A stretch of DNA of 64,000 nt from Lichenostomus cassidix (taxonomy: Eukaryota; Chordata; Aves; Passeriformes; Meliphagidae). Shown in pieces: positions 22,401 through 37,400 of this stretch. The position numbers and the translations under genes were made by a program. Below the pieces are notes generated by a model. It saw nothing but the letters and a program-made list of their open reading frames with translations, did not search any database and was not told the DNA's origin. The number at the start of each line of letters is the position of its first letter. Position 1 is the first letter of the stretch. Location: assembly GCA_008360975.2 (NCBI GenBank), contig CM039182.1, positions 57,982,491 to 58,046,490 of the forward strand, given 5' to 3'.

Positions 22401-25400
22401 TCTGGAATCTCAGGCTTCCCAGGATGGAAAATTAACCCTGACCTAAATAAATAAAGGTTTTCTGCTGGGCAAGCAGGTTGAACCAGCTACTGGCAGGTGT
22501 GGGAAGTGCCAGGGACCATCAAGGGAAAGTGGTGGCCAGGGATGTGGCAGGGGAGTTGTGACACCATGCTGTTTTAGTGTCAGTGAGTTTGTGAATCAAC
22601 TTGGATCCTCATGAGAACACAGGAGAAATTAATGTTTGATGAGGTACCCCAAAAGCATTCTCGCTTGTGTTGCCTTCTCACTTGGTGTAAGTCACTACCA
22701 TTTGCAAATCCCTGTTCTCAGAAATGGGGCTGCTGTAAAAGCAAGCTGCTCAAAATGTTTCTAATTCAAATAGAGAATTTCTTACTGTCTTTGGGTTATA
22801 AAGGTAAGCCTTTAAGAAGAGGGCCATTTTCGTAGCCATGAGAAAATGCTTAAATGGAGACACCACCCACATGTTAAGTCCTTTTTAAAAGGGGCTAAAT
22901 CCTCTTAACAACAATATCTTTAGAGAACTCCTGTGGCCTTTAGATGACATGAGCTGTGGAGAGGCTGGTTCGGCATACTTCAGAAGGGGGCAGGAGGATT
23001 TACATTTCCAAACTGAATACTTGTACTTCTCTCATTTTTCTGGTGGTTTAGAAAGTACCTATTCCTTCCTCCCTTCTTCTCAGCAAGACAGAGCTGGGAA
23101 GGCATAAAAATGGGGTAACCCAAAATCTTTCTCCTACGTGTTATGTAGAGGAGCAAGCCAAATAGGACATAAATAATGAATGGGGATTTAAGGTGTGGGA
23201 GAAGAACATGTAAGTTGCATAAAGGAAGCAGGCAGTTAACTTAGTAGCTTTTTGTTATTTTGCAGGAATGAAAAGGTTTGTATGTGAAGATACAGGTGTT
23301 TTCATATTCAGACCTGTTTTCTTTGCCTGGTAGTTTGTGTTACTAGAGATGAATGTTAGTTTGAGTCTGGGACCTTTGCTTTTTGAATAGCATTTAAGGG
23401 ATTTTTTTTTTGTTTGTTTAAATCCCTCTTCTCTAGCAACACACTGTTTCTGAGCCTGAGGAGATACCACATGGTCCTTTGGGTGCAGCTGTCTGAAGAC
23501 AGTTCGAAGAAGTGTAATCCTGATTGCCCCAATTATGCCGAGAAACATCTTGTGAGAAGTGGGCATCCCAATAAAACCCTACAGGAACAGGCTGTAGTTT
23601 GCTGATGGTGGCTTTGCTATCCTCATGCAGAGTCCAGCTGTGCTGGTGTGGCTCCTTCTGCACCAGAACTCCTGAGTATGGTAGCCCCATGATGATAAGG
23701 GCTTTTGGCAGGGTTCCATGAACAGCTGAGCTGTTCAAAGGCTTTACTGTTGATGGAAGGAGTAGGCTTGCTTGTCCCTCACTATCTCCTCTGTATCATG
23801 GTCTTTGCTCTGCCCATGGCCAGACAGCATTCTTCCCCTACCACTGTGCCTGGGGAGCATCTGGCTGCATGGACGGGTTGGTTTCCTGCTGCTTTAACAA
23901 GGTAGAAGAGCTGGGTCTGAGCATTACTTATGGCATTCATCTTGGGCCCAAGATGGGGTGAGTGAGATGAAGGGAGGAGACTGGAACTTGCCCATGCATT
24001 GGTATGGAGGTGTTAAATTGTCCCAGCAAGCCTTCATTTTGTGATGTTGGTCTTGTTCTTGCTGTGAATGTATTTTCCTTGCACCACCAGCCTGCTTACC
24101 AAAAGCTGGATAGGGGTCACTTTATGGCTGGTTTATTCTTCTGTAGAGGATGATCCACCTGGTTGAGCAATGAGAGGCATTTTCTTTCCCATCACTTTAT
24201 GCCATGTGTGTTGGTGCTGTTTTGTTAATTTTTACTGCGTGCTCATCTGTGAGTATGTGCAAGCATTTAAAAGGAAAATAATCTTTGAACTTAGGAACAG
24301 CTGTATTTTGCAAGATGAAGGGGTCCCCCACTACTTCTCTACAACTGTGGCAAGTCTTTGAGGAAAGAGCATGGGAAGGAGGCTTGCACAGGAAAGCCCT
24401 TCTTGCTTCAAGAGAGCACTTTCTTCGTCTGGGGTTACAAAGAGTTTTATAGATACCAGTGGCTGGTGATTTTTGTGTTCCCTGAGTGAATGTAACTGTA
24501 GTTCTGACCTTCGGTAACAAGTTCTAGCCATGATTTAGCTGTCTCACATGACAGGAAAAAACAATTTTCTTTGTTTCTTGCCTTGCTTTTTGGTTTTTTT
24601 TTCAGTTTGAACTTGCTCTATATAGTGTTCTTGGGTGATCCTAGATATTATGGTAGGGAAAAATGATTTTCTGATATATGTTTCTCTGCACAGTCTATGA
24701 TAAACTATCATCTGTCCTCAGATGTCTTCTCTAAGCTGAAGAGTGTCTGACAATTTCTCCTGAAATGAAAACCATTAATGTAAAGGTAAAGTTGTCCCTT
24801 TATAAAGGAACCACATGGGTGTGAAAATAAATGTGTCTGTAATTGTGAGTTTTTACTTCTCAGCTTTGCCAGCTTTGAAAGATGTTTTGAACACATGGTA
24901 GACCCACTTTACATGGGTAGTAGGAGCCAGAGACCCTTTCATGGCCCAGCTTATTAACCTGAGTGGGCCCTGAGGAGAGGAATGGGAGGTGTGGGACTGG
25001 AGGGATGCGTGGGCATGATTGCTTTGGGGATGGCTCATTATGAAGTGTAGGTTGCAAATAGGAAAGTGAAGTAGCGCCATTCCTCTTTCGAGCCCACTCC
25101 TGTGCTGGCCAGTAGGACTGGTGTGGTTGTGGGAGGGAAATTCAGCCCATCCCTGAATTTCCCTTGGTTCAGAGGACCAAGAATGAGATTGGTGAGTGTG
25201 AAACGAAGACAGGAACTTTTCATGGCAGCTTCAAGCATGGCATCTTTCAGGCTTTGCTTCTCAAGGTGTTTGCTGGGCTTATGGCCCTGGCTCTGGTGGC
25301 AGGGCCGGTGCTGGTGTGGAGGGGTGGGAAGGTAGCTCAGGCTTTAGTCCTGGCTTGTGGTGGAACTGCCTGCTAAGGCTGAGTTGGAGACTCTGACTTT

Positions 25401-28400
25401 AGTTCCAGTGGGTTTCTTGTGCCAGTGGTGGTAATGTAGATCCAGCCCTGCCCAGTGCAGGGCTTTGGTGGATGGAAAGCTCTTAGTATAACTAAATCTC
25501 CAGGTTTTATAGTTTCTGCAAATAATCTCATTTACAGCTGGCAGCACTGACTCTGTGTGTATATATGGTGGTAACTCTCATCCTTACAAATGACTAAGTT
25601 GGACTTCAGGTTTTTGTTTTGGCTGGCAGAGTTAATTGCTTCCTGCATTATTTTTCAAGACCAGGATTGTGTTTGTAGTTCTGGGGAGAAGAAGCCCCCA
25701 TCATGTTCCTTGGGGGCAGTGGTGTGCAGTGGGAGGGAGGCTGCCAGTGCCTCTGGGATGGGGCTGCTGCCATGCTGGAGGTGCTGCTGGTAAGGTATTT
25801 GGATTCTGTTTCCATTCCAGTTCTGTTTGGGGACAGGCTTGGCAAAATTGCCCAATTTATCACATCTTTAAAAAAGGAACTATTTAACTTCTGTTTTCCT
25901 CAAGTAAGTTGGTCCAAAACCACACTTGGAAGTGCTATGCCTGGCATGGGTATCTCTTGAAGTACTACCCTGTCTGCTTGGATGATGCTGCTGTTTGCTG
26001 GATCTAGTGGCATTCATGGAGTTCTTACTGCCTTGTGAGCTCAACATGAGCTGTGGTAAATATTTGCATCTGCAAGGCATGTAAAAGGAGAAGGCAGGAG
26101 CTTGCCTAGGTGTTGATTAAGCCAGAGCTTAATGAAAACAGCCTCTGTTGTATGGTAGGAGAGTTCTACTTCATGGGTTTTAGCCTCCCTTTTATACATA
26201 CATGAATGCATAGCAAATGTGCTGGTAGTTTGCAAACTGAGCTTGCCTGAGGTTAATGGCATGTGTCATGAGTCTCCTGTCCCACTTATGAATATGGACA
26301 GTTGTTGACCTGACCTGTGACAGTGTGAAAACTAACATGCTAACGCTGTCACTGCTGCACGTGTATGCCCTGCAGCTCTCAGGTGTTTTGTGCCCAAGGT
26401 GTTTGGTCTAGGACTAATCTAGGAAGAAGTGGAGCATTAAAGATCAACTTTGCAGAATCAGCCATCTCTTCTGTGAGTGTGCTAAGTTATGTAGGCAAAA
26501 GGCTTTTCTTTATTCCTGCTTCTAAGAGTAAAACCAGTACCATGTTTCATTGCTTTAAGTAGGAGACTCAATTTGATCACCTGCAGCTGCTTTCAAGATT
26601 TCATCCAGCTTGTATATGGCTGCATCTAGGCCCAGAAGCGTCTGCTACCTAAGACTGGTGGCATGTTCAGGTGCCTTACTTCAAGGGCCTAGAATCTGAT
26701 ATTTAGCATGATACAGGCTGTTTCCTGTGATGCACACTTGCAATACTGCAGATGTTGGGTCCTTGGTATCCTGAGCTTTATATGAACAGGTCACTGTTAA
26801 GAGCAGCGGCTACTATTATTTTGGCTTTCATTTCTTTACATTTACACTGAAATCTTACAGTCCTGTCACACACACCTTGCAAGCTACTAGTTGTTTTGCA
26901 AAGATCTATTAAAACTTGTAGAAAACATGTAAAGAACTATTTTTGGGAAAAATTAGTTGCGTTGGGAATCTGGACAAGAGATGTTTGCTTAGCCTTGTCT
27001 GCTTCGGCTCCAGCATTCCTGCCCTGAGCTGTGGTATGTGTGTTGGTTATGTATGCATAGATTCCATAAGTAATTTTCATTAATGAACTCCTTGAAAGAC
27101 ATTCTCATCTTAACCATGCTATTCTGGGTTTGGTTTTTTTGCTTGTTGTACAGCTGTTGGTTCAAAGGTTGTTGCATATTACATAACTTAGTATTAGAAA
27201 AGGGGGGTGGGGGAAGAAACTCATTGGCAAACTTCCTTCCTTGTTAATTAAAGTGACATTAAAAGTCTCTGGTTTAGGACTCAATGGTGCACACCATGCA
27301 GTGCAAGAGTGTAATTCTTATATATCATGTCAGGCTCATTGGTCAGCTCTGCTAGTTCTCTCTGAATATAACTTCATCTTAATTTTGGTTCTACCCGTTA
27401 GTTATAAAATCTTACTAAAATTGGAGTGCAGTAACAGATATTTTTTATTTTGCAGGCCACTGAATATGCACTGTAGGATTTCATAATTTTTACACATTTT
27501 AAAGTACAGATGTAATTTTAGAGTGAAACACTTCTCCATAGGGCGAGTATGCTATGCTTGTCTATTAAACGTAACTTTCAAATTTGCCTTTCAAATGTTT
27601 TTCAGAAACAAACTGACATGTAGACTTGTTTGCATCCCTCCTTCCTAGGCAAATTTCAAGTCTGGAAGTAAAAACCTTATCTCTTGACCCAGCAATTATA
27701 TTGGTGCAGTCCCTTGATATTGACAATAGGCTTCTGACTTTTTGGATGCTACCCGAGTGTAAGCAGATAAAGTACATAAAAAGTACAAAATGATGCACAG
27801 AAAGGTTTCATCTTGTACTATCGATGGAATGGCGGTTTGTGTGTCTCAGGTTGTCTACCAAGGCTTAGGCTGGGTGTTAGGAAAATGGCCTTCCCCCAGA
27901 GGCTGACTAGGCACTGAGCAGGCTCCTCAGGGAAGTGGTCACAGCACCAAGCCTGGCAGAGTTCAAGAAGCCTTTGGACAATGCTGTCAGGCACATGGTG
28001 TGATTGTCAGGGATGTCCTGTGCAGGGCCAGGAGCTGGACTCAGTGATCCTATGGGTGTGTTCCAACTCAGGGTATTCTATGATTATTAAGGGGTAATGG
28101 TTTTAAACTAAAAGAATATGGATTTAGACTAGATATAAGAAGCTTTTTACAGCAGGGCTAGTGAAACAGTGGAGCAGGTTGCTCAGACAGGTGATAGGTA
28201 CCCATTTCTGGAAACATTCAAGGCCACGCTGGATGGGGCTCTGAGCAACCTGATCTAGTTAGATGTCACTGCTCATTGCAGGGGGGTTGGGCTAGATGAC
28301 CTTTAAAGATCTCTTTCAACCCAAGCTATTCTATGATTCTGTGGGAAAATACATGCACTAAGGAGCAGATCTGAAGGGTTTGCTGCGTTCTCTGTGTGCT

Positions 28401-31400
28401 TCTGTGAAGGAAACTGGGCTTTCCTTCACCTTCTGCTTGGGTGTTTTTGCCATCTGCTGTTTTTAAAGTCATTTTTCCAACCAGGCACACTAGAAATGGA
28501 ATTATATGGAATTATAATGTCTTGAGTGACGTTAGTAACCTAATAGTGCCTTCAGTACTTGTTGTCTTGTGCTGCTAATTCTGGAAATAAATGGCAATTA
28601 CCATGTATGTATGCTGGTGCTATTTTGCCTTGCCAGCGTTGTGTTTTTAGACAGCTTTGGTCCCACACATTGACAGTCAGTTTTTTGTCCCCATACAGTA
28701 AGCTAGTTCACACTTTGTCTAATGTGTTCGCATAGCGGGAATTGATGTTGGTTACAGCTCTCACAGAAGGCTTTTGTGTGGTGATATCTGAAAGCTGTCT
28801 TGCTGGAGCTTTTATCAAGGCTATTGCAATGAGGCCATTATCCCCGCTCGTGGAAAACATAGATATTCGCAGAAATTTTTATAGCAATGCTTGATAAGTG
28901 TCATGCTGGTACAGAGCAGCAGTGCTGGAGTGGTACAGAAATAATACCCGAGGTGGCAGCCGTGCCGTGGCAGGGAGTTATCTGTCCTTGCAGACTTGGG
29001 GACAGGGTGGGAAGGGAACCCCACACAGGGCAGACGGAGGGTGGTGATCAGGGCTATCGCAGCCACGAATAATCCTGACCATCAGCTCAGTGGAATAAAG
29101 TTTTACTTTTCATGGTAAGAGTTTTATTGAGCAGCTCTAAGTAACTGAGATCTGAATTGCTGTATAATGCTTCTGCACCCTGTACTTTTTTGGGTGGGTT
29201 TTTTTGTTTATCGTCAGCTGCGCAGTATCTGTGGCCAAAAAGTATCTCTTGGGAGTTATGTAAAACTGCAAGTCGGGTGAGAGAAAGCCGAAACTGCACA
29301 ACCCGGGTGTAGTACTCTAAGCACAAACCTCTTAGAGCTGGTAAAAAAGACAACTTACTACTTGAGGTGGGTGCAGGGAGGGCTTTAAAAATTATAATAG
29401 CATTATAATAGCATTTTCACTGGCTTCTTTGTCTCAACAGTGGATATTTCACTGGGTTTATTATTTTTTCCCTTAGGAATTAGGGTTAGAAAAAGCTCGG
29501 GGGTTTTTTTGTTTGTTTTTTGGGGGTTTTTTTTGTAAAATATGGTGTCCTGAAAGCATAAGCAAATTGCTCATTTTCTTTCTCTGGTTCTTAATCACAA
29601 GAGCTGCCTTGATGATTTTTCCCACCTCAAATTAGCAGTTTATTTATAACATGCTAATGTTGTGCATCCCGTTGGTATTACTGTTCTGTTGTGCTGAGCT
29701 GAGAATTGTTCTTTTGAAAACTGGCACTGCAAAGATGACATAAAAGAACATGAGAAATTGCCTGTGATAGAGAAACATTCAGGTGGCTTTTGCTATGACT
29801 TTGATTCACGCTTTCTATAAAATCATTTACATTGCCTTCCTGATTTCTATTGCTAGTCACATTTGTGTTTTTTGGGTTTATTTTTGCTGAAAAAGAAAAA
29901 TGCAGATCACTGGCTTTTGGCATCCTTGTTACTCTTTCATTCCTGCTGGCAAACTTCTCTGTGGTCGTCCTCCACGCAGTGTCACCAGCTGCCTTCTTGG
30001 ATTGCGGGCAGGGGAGTGAGGAACTTCAGGGGGTGTTTCCCTCTTCCTGCAGGGTGCCTGTGGAAAGGCTCTTCCCGATTTAGGGGTTAGCAGCATCCTT
30101 CCCAGAGGTCCTCTGCTTTAGCTGCTCTGCAGAAAGATGGGAGCATTCAAAGCCCAGACCATGCAACATGGGGTGTCTTGTGCATGGAGAAGAAAAGTGC
30201 AAAATAAAAACACATCCCATGAGTTTCTGTACTTGGAGCTGTGCTTTGTGTTTACAACAGAGATGGCAAAGAAAGATGTACGATCATTTGGTCATTTGGC
30301 AACCTCCAGCGTTATGACCTGTTCATCTGTAAAGATCCTCTTCATGTGGCTGCTGGTCTTGGTACACTGAAATCCTTCCCTATTCTCATCTTGGTAGCAT
30401 CATGTTTGCTGAATATGTGGGAAGTGAACACAACAGTAGTGAACAGGTTGTGTGCTGTTGGCTAGATATTAAACTTAGGTACAGCCTTCTGTGGCAGAAT
30501 TAAGTTAGTAGTTACAAAGGAAAATTTGGTGGTATTTGTGTTTCAGGGGGACAGAAACCCCTTCTGCTGTGGAAGGGAATGTGTAGGGAATTGCAGAGAC
30601 TGATATATTTAATTTAGAGGAGGAAAAAAAAAAAGAAGAGAAAAGCAGGCAAATGCCCCTTATTCAGAGCCATATGTTCAGGATGCTATCCTTAGTGTGA
30701 TTTATTTGCTTCAGAATTAGGAAAGAGGGTTGCTAGGAAAAGTAAGATGAATTCACTTCTTTCACCTAAAAGAATTTTATAAGTATGATTATGATCTCCC
30801 TCCTTTCTCTCTCTTTCCTAGTCCTGGAGAATAATCAATTTAGCAATAAGTCAGAGCAAGCAAAAATGTGATTGTTCTCATCTGCAATGCAGAGACTAAG
30901 ATGGACTCCTTTCTCTAAGGCCAATATCAGGTCTTCTGTTTTGAAGTGAATCAACAGTTATCATGTTTTCAGTAAGAAAGGATCAGAATTTCATCCTTTT
31001 TCTTTCCCCTTCAGATTTGTGAAGTTGTGGGGGTTTTTTGACTACCCTTTGACTCTTTTGATGGCTTCAATGCCATTTTCAAAACACTTTCTTACTTCCT
31101 GCAAGATGGGGAAGCAGCACCAGTTGTACTAGACAGGGATTATATTTGTTCAAAGTACTTCATTTGAAGTGGTGAAATATGGCTTTCCCAGCTGTTTGAA
31201 GAGCTCAGTTGCCTCAGCATGTGAAGAGCAGTCCTCGAATTTTGCTTGACCAGCGGCGTAGAAGGGGGGAATCTCCTTCAGACCTTACAGGGAGAAAATT
31301 CAAGGCATCTGTGAGGTGCTGTAGTATATCTAGCTAAAAATATCAGATACTTGAGCTTGCCTTATTGACTTGTTGGATGGCAATGCCTTGTGGAAATGGA

Positions 31401-34400
31401 AAAAGCCAACAGGTCTGGAACTTTGCATAATAGTGCAATGGTGTACGAGGGGTAGCATAAAAATGCCAGCAAATGTGCTTGCCCACCACAGCTACCCCAG
31501 CTTTTCCAGTGGTCGTGCAGGTGTGGCATGCCTAAAAGATTAGGAATAGCCTACCTGCCTGTAATGGGAGGTTTGCTTTCCTCCTGAAAAGCTGATGTCA
31601 GATCCTTTGTCCAGATCTAGCCCCGGTCTCTTTGATTAGCGTTGCTCAAATCATATGAAAATGTATTGTTCCTTCTGCTGCTAAGTAATGCTGAGCACCT
31701 TGTAGAAGTACTTCACCTCTCCCTGAGACATGATGCTTTTTGTCCTCTTTGTTTCTCTGCCTTGTGTTTGAGTGCCTCTCCATGACTGCGTGGGCATGAG
31801 CCCCAGCATGGAGCAGGTGCAGTGATCTTCCCAGCCAGAATCTTGAATTGAAAGTATTGTCTTAATGCGAAGGTACATTTTTGACTGGCCACTTGCATCT
31901 CCCCCTAATGTGGTGAAATGGCATCAGTATTTTGACTAAGCATTTTTATCCAGAATATCAAATTCAACAAAGTGATTTTTTTAAAGTTTACTATTAAGAT
32001 CTTTAATCTTAGAAGGCAGGCCAGTGAGGTGATTCAGGTGAAGAATCTTTTAGTGTCATGATATGGAATTTTTTCACCCTAACAAGGGAAGGTGGCAGTT
32101 TGAGCATGTGCCAGTTTGCCCTTCCAGAGCTGTGAACAGCTGAACCACAGTGGAAATCTGGAACCATAACAACACTGCTTATAGGAAGTTTGACTCCCTG
32201 CATTTAACCACAAATGTGGTCAATGTTAGGAGAGGCAATAGCGGAGGGGAAGAAAGGTGGTGGTATTTGATTAGCTTTTTTCTCCTTGTTTTCTGCTGTG
32301 GGGAAAGAGTGATATTACTAACTGATGGTTCCAGTTTCTTCCTTGTTACACTTTGAGGATACTCTTTTAAGATAGATTTGAGAAGACTTGCTTTCAGCAT
32401 TTTATATTCAATAGTCACATGCCATTGTTAAGCAGTTGTATGGCTGGTAAACTGTGGGGTATTTCTGAAGACATTAAGAGAGCGAAGAGGATTAAATACC
32501 ATGTCAAGATCCTTCAGGTGGTCACTAGCTTCATGCGGGGATTGAAATGCGAAGCAGTTCAGTCATGATAGGTTTCTGCAGGAGGTTATTGAGGGACAGA
32601 GGTCTTCCCATTGCTCCTCACCATTGTGCCCTAGATCAACACTGTATTCATTCAGTTCAGCAGCACAAGAATGGCTGTCTGTCTTGGACACTAAAATATC
32701 CTCCTGTTTCCTATCTGCTTGTTCTTGGAAATGAAATGTAATCCTCTCATAGTCAGAGAAGCCTTAATTGCCTGGTGGGATAGAAAGGAAAAGATGATTT
32801 TGGAACTGGGTCTGCACACTTCTAGTAAGAAGTGCCTCCCATGACAGAAGGGATTTCCTGGAACCATCCTGGGAGACACTTTGGAGATGTGGTTTCCTAG
32901 TCAACTCACAGCAATCCGAGTTGGTGCTGCCACAAATAGGGTCATGGTGCCCTCCCTCTCTCCCTGCCTTGGCGCCTGCCCTTGTACCTCTCTGTGCTTG
33001 TCAGACCGGGGCTGCTCCAGCTGAAAGCTAACACTGGCTGAGTGATTAGTTTTCAGCCCAGCAAGCTCCCTGGCCCAGCAAGCCAGCCGCATGGTTAGGG
33101 TGGAGATGGCCAGCAGATGCTGCCCCCAGCCATGTCCTCTCCCCACGCACGGGACTCTCGCTTGGAGTGGCAGCAGGGCAAGAGCCTTGCTGTGTGTGTG
33201 ACCTCAGCATCTCCTAGAAGCCAGCGGAGTTGTGCGGAACGGAGCCCTAACAGATGGCTCCCTAAAGAAGTAGGCGGCTTTTGTGCAGCTCCTCACTGCT
33301 TAGGTTACCGAGGGCGTGCAGCTGCCAGAGCCTGGCCAGCAGTGCCCAGGGGCTGGAGGGAGCTGCACGCTCTCTCCATGTCCAGCTTTGAAGGGCTTGG
33401 GGGCAGTTTAGTGGGTTTGTGAGCACATGGAGGAGTAAATATGGCTGAAAACATCCTCAGTTCATGGAGGAGAGCTGTATTTGCTCAAACCAAGAATCTG
33501 CTCAGTGCTGTTTGCATCATGCCTCGCACACTTGTCTTCCAGCCCCTGACCGAGGCTCCCAGGCTACATGTAATTTAATTACAGTCTGATGGCTGGCACT
33601 GAAGTAGGTGAAGATATAAATGTAATTTGTGCCTTGAAGTTATGTATGTAGTGAGCTTGCAATACTGGAGGCCTTCTCGGCAATCACTGCTATCAGGGAA
33701 TGTCTCCAGAGGAAAGACTGGCTGTGCTGCTCTGGCAGGTACAGTCTGACAGATACAGCTCTGAATAAGGATTTACTGTGACTGATGGTTAATAGGTGAA
33801 AGTAAAGGAGTTGTGGTCTTGCATGAAAGATCACAGAATCCTTGGAGACAGCACTTGGGATGGCTTTTACAACCAACAGCCACAGCAGCCATGGCCAAGG
33901 GTCTTACATTGCATAGCTTCTGAAAGTGGGAAGGCTTTAGGGCTTCTGGTCAGATGAGTGGTAATGAACGTGAGTCACATGCATAGCTGGCATAGGAAGG
34001 TTGAGTTTAATGACTGCACTCATAGCAAAGTCTCCTTTCTGTCCCTCAAATGGTGAGTGGAGCCAGTCTGTGTGGCAGCAAAAGCACCCAGGTCATGCTT
34101 ATTCCATGCCACAGCAGAATTCTGCCTTTGTGACCAGCATATACTGCTGAATTTCAGCTTTGGCTTGAAAGAAGGTGTATCATTGTTTTTGTAAGGAAAC
34201 CTCCACTGTGAATTCAACTAGTGTGGAACTAACTCTGGAGACAGCCTGTAATTTGTAGGGCTGTGAAATGAGAGTTTGACTTTAATCTGTTGTCTGATTT
34301 CAAAAGTAACTATTTTGTTATTGATTACTTGTGGAAAAGGTCTGATGTGTTTATTTCGCAATCCCTACACATGCTGCCCACTGCCAGTAGCCTCAGCTCT

Positions 34401-37400
34401 TCCCTCAGCAGCTGCCAAAATTTCCATCTTTCTCCTGTTACTTTCTTTAGCACCATTGTGCATTGAAGTGCTTGCAGGATAGCAATATGCGAAAGCTGTG
34501 TAGCATTCCTGTTTATCTTGGAAGTCAATATTTTACACCAGGAGTGCTGTAACTCTGCCATATTTACTTTCTTGTATTTAATTCAATAAAATGTATTTAC
34601 CTGAAATGGACATGAAATTTCCAGTTTGCAGTGGAAAGCATAGGACCAGGCTGCAGAACTCATTCCAAGTCAGGACAGAGAGCATGAGGGCTCCTTGCCA
34701 GTGCAAAGCGTGGGAGGAAAGTCAGGAGTAAGGCAACTCTTGGTGCTATCATCAGCAGACGCCTGTTGAAAGGGTAGGAGTTATGGATGTCAAGGCAAGG
34801 AGTTATGGATGTCAAGGCAAGACAACAGGTTTTTGTGCTTTCTTGAATTTTAGACTTTCAGGACAAATTGACTTCCAAGGCGAAGCAGGTTTTTTCCAAG
34901 ACTGTCTGCTTTAGCTTGGAGTAGTCTCAGATAGTGAGATGTAGTCAAGTTTTCTGGGGTAATTAACTTAGCTTTACAGTTTGATTATAGTTTGGAATTA
35001 GGGTTAGGAAAACAATTTGTGTAGAAAATGAGGGTTTCTATGGGAATCTATCACACTTAAGGATATTTAGCAATCTAGCATGCCTACAGGCTGGTGGGAG
35101 CTTCCCACGGCTGCCTCAAGTGATCTTACCTTTTCTCCTGCTTTTAAGAGGATAAGGCAGTCCTCCTTCCTATCCGTATACTGTTGAGGGAGGGCATCGT
35201 CCACTGGCTATTTTTGTTCCTATTCCTTTCCATAATTATATGTAACTTTTATAAATCTATCTGGATAGAAAGCTCTCGTGTACTTTGGAAGGGCTTATTT
35301 GATCTAAATTTAAGGATGTCTCAGGTCCAGTTGTGAAACTTGCTATTTTAGTTCGCCCTGCTTACAGCTTTTACTAAAACAAGAGGAAAAGGATAAAAAG
35401 GAGAGACTGAAAAGTATGTGTGAGAGGAAGGAAAGATGACTCATAAGTGGGACTGCATTTGGAAATGAAAAGGATCAAGGTGTACTGATCATAAGAAAGT
35501 TATGACTTCTGTGAAGCAGGCACAATCAAACCATATGGTCATTTATCTTCTGAACAGATTAAGGTATGTTTGGGGAAGAATCCATGGGCCCAAACTTAGT
35601 AGATAGATTTCTTCTCTCTTCAGAGTTATTTAAAGAAAGGAATTTTTAGAGCAGCCTTTAATAGGTGATATTTTAGTGCTAGATTCCACTGGAAGACTTC
35701 CCCAAGGCTTCTGGAAAATCCCATTTAGCTGTCCATTGCCTGTGGGATAGTTCTAATAGCTTCATGGTTATACAGCAGGACAGGTAGCAGAAAGGGAAAG
35801 AGGGAGAAGACAGCAATACAAGAAGCCAAATGGACTTTCTCTGAACTTTAGGCTACAATGAATAGAAATGAAGGCTCATGAATAGACGCACAAATTCCTG
35901 CTTTCAATCCAGGTGTTGTCTCTTTTACCCCTCTGCTAATATTCTGCTGTTCTGGCCTTGTGCCAGCACCTGTAAAACTTTCAGAATACTTGGGATGGCC
36001 AGCAGTTTTGAAATAAACCTTTCTGTAGGGTTTAAGTAGTGTGTAATTCTGAGGATGGAGTTCTTCTGCATACAGCACTGCAAAGGGTACCCGTGGTGTT
36101 TCCAAAAGTATTTCCCAGCAGTATCCCACAGCCAGCTCTTCCTGCCTTCCTCCTCCTTCTCCTGCCTTTCAACCAAGAGCTAGAAGTTAACAAAGGTACA
36201 GCTGTCTGACATGTGGATGAGGCTGATAGAAAATGTTGAATTTTGTAAAACATTTTGGTTAACAAAAGTAACTGTCAATATGAAATTGGTTTAAAAACTG
36301 GCTAAGTGGCTGGAAAAGAGTCCTTTTGATTGATTCCAGTGAGTATTTGCACTAATCCCAATACTGTGGAGTGCTTTCATCATTGTCTCAGAAGTAAACA
36401 AAAAAAAACTGTTACTGATAGTAATTGCCAGCAGAATAGTAAATAATAATGGAGCTCTCACAACTTGCTCTGTAGGCACATTCATACACACTGTGTCTTT
36501 AATACAGCAAAAGGCAAAGTTGTATGCCAGAGAACAGGGAATGCAAGCCCTGCCTTATGAAAGGGGGCCTGTATCCTCGAAAGCAGCACTTCTGAGATGT
36601 CTGTAGTGGACAGGCAACTGCACACCAGCTTCTAGCACAACGCCGGGAGGCGACGGCACTGTGGCACATCCTGGCATGTACAAAAAAAGGAACAAGAGCA
36701 GGGGTACTTTTGCCTCAGTCAACAGTTTTGCTGCAGCTGATACTTAAAATAACATATGCTATCAGTGCTAGTACTTGTAAGGGAAAAATCTTGAAAGTAG
36801 AGGATGATGTTAAACAGGGCAGCAGAAATTATTTGGGGTCTGAAGGAAATGACCTTCGGTGCAACTTAAGCAATATTTTGCTTATGAAATTAATATTAAG
36901 GAATGACTGGACTGATACATGAGAGACAGAATTGGGCATGGTAGTTGATATAGCTGATGGTTGCACTGCTGTCCAGAGGGACCTTGACAGGCTTGAGGAA
37001 TGGGCTGACAGGAACCTCATGAAGTTCAGCAAAAGGAAGTGCAAAGTCCTGCCCTGTGGAGGAATAATTCCAGGTGCCAGAATGGGCTGGGACAAACCTG
37101 CTGTAAAGCAGCTCTGCAGAGTGAGATGATCCTTTCCCTCCGCTCAGCCCTGGTGAGACGCATCTGATGTGCTGGGTCCAGTTCCGGGCTCCCCATTGTG
37201 AGAGGACATGGACATGCTGGAGCAGGTCCAGCAAAGGGCTATGAGGGTGCTTAAGGCCTCAGAGTATCTCGTATAGAGGAAGAGGCTAAGAGAGCTGGGA
37301 CTGTTGAGCCTGGAGGTCTTTAAACACATGATGGGAGGTAGTGAAGAAGATGGGGGCAGGCTGTTCTCAGTGGTGGCCAGTGACAGGATGAAAGGCAGTG

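Larger units (their letters stand above)
28343..36939. other. E2F3: E2F3 intron 1, middle part
   Basis: No recognised exon. It contains the 11-bp and 22-bp tandem duplications listed separately and T/G-rich low-complexity patches near 29500. The stretch 36600-36939 before the CR1 remnant is unassigned. Confidence 0.55.

Noticed and set aside
22012..22446. Open frame of 144 codons in intron 1
   Set aside because: It lacks an in-frame splice context and any known domain. Considered chance.
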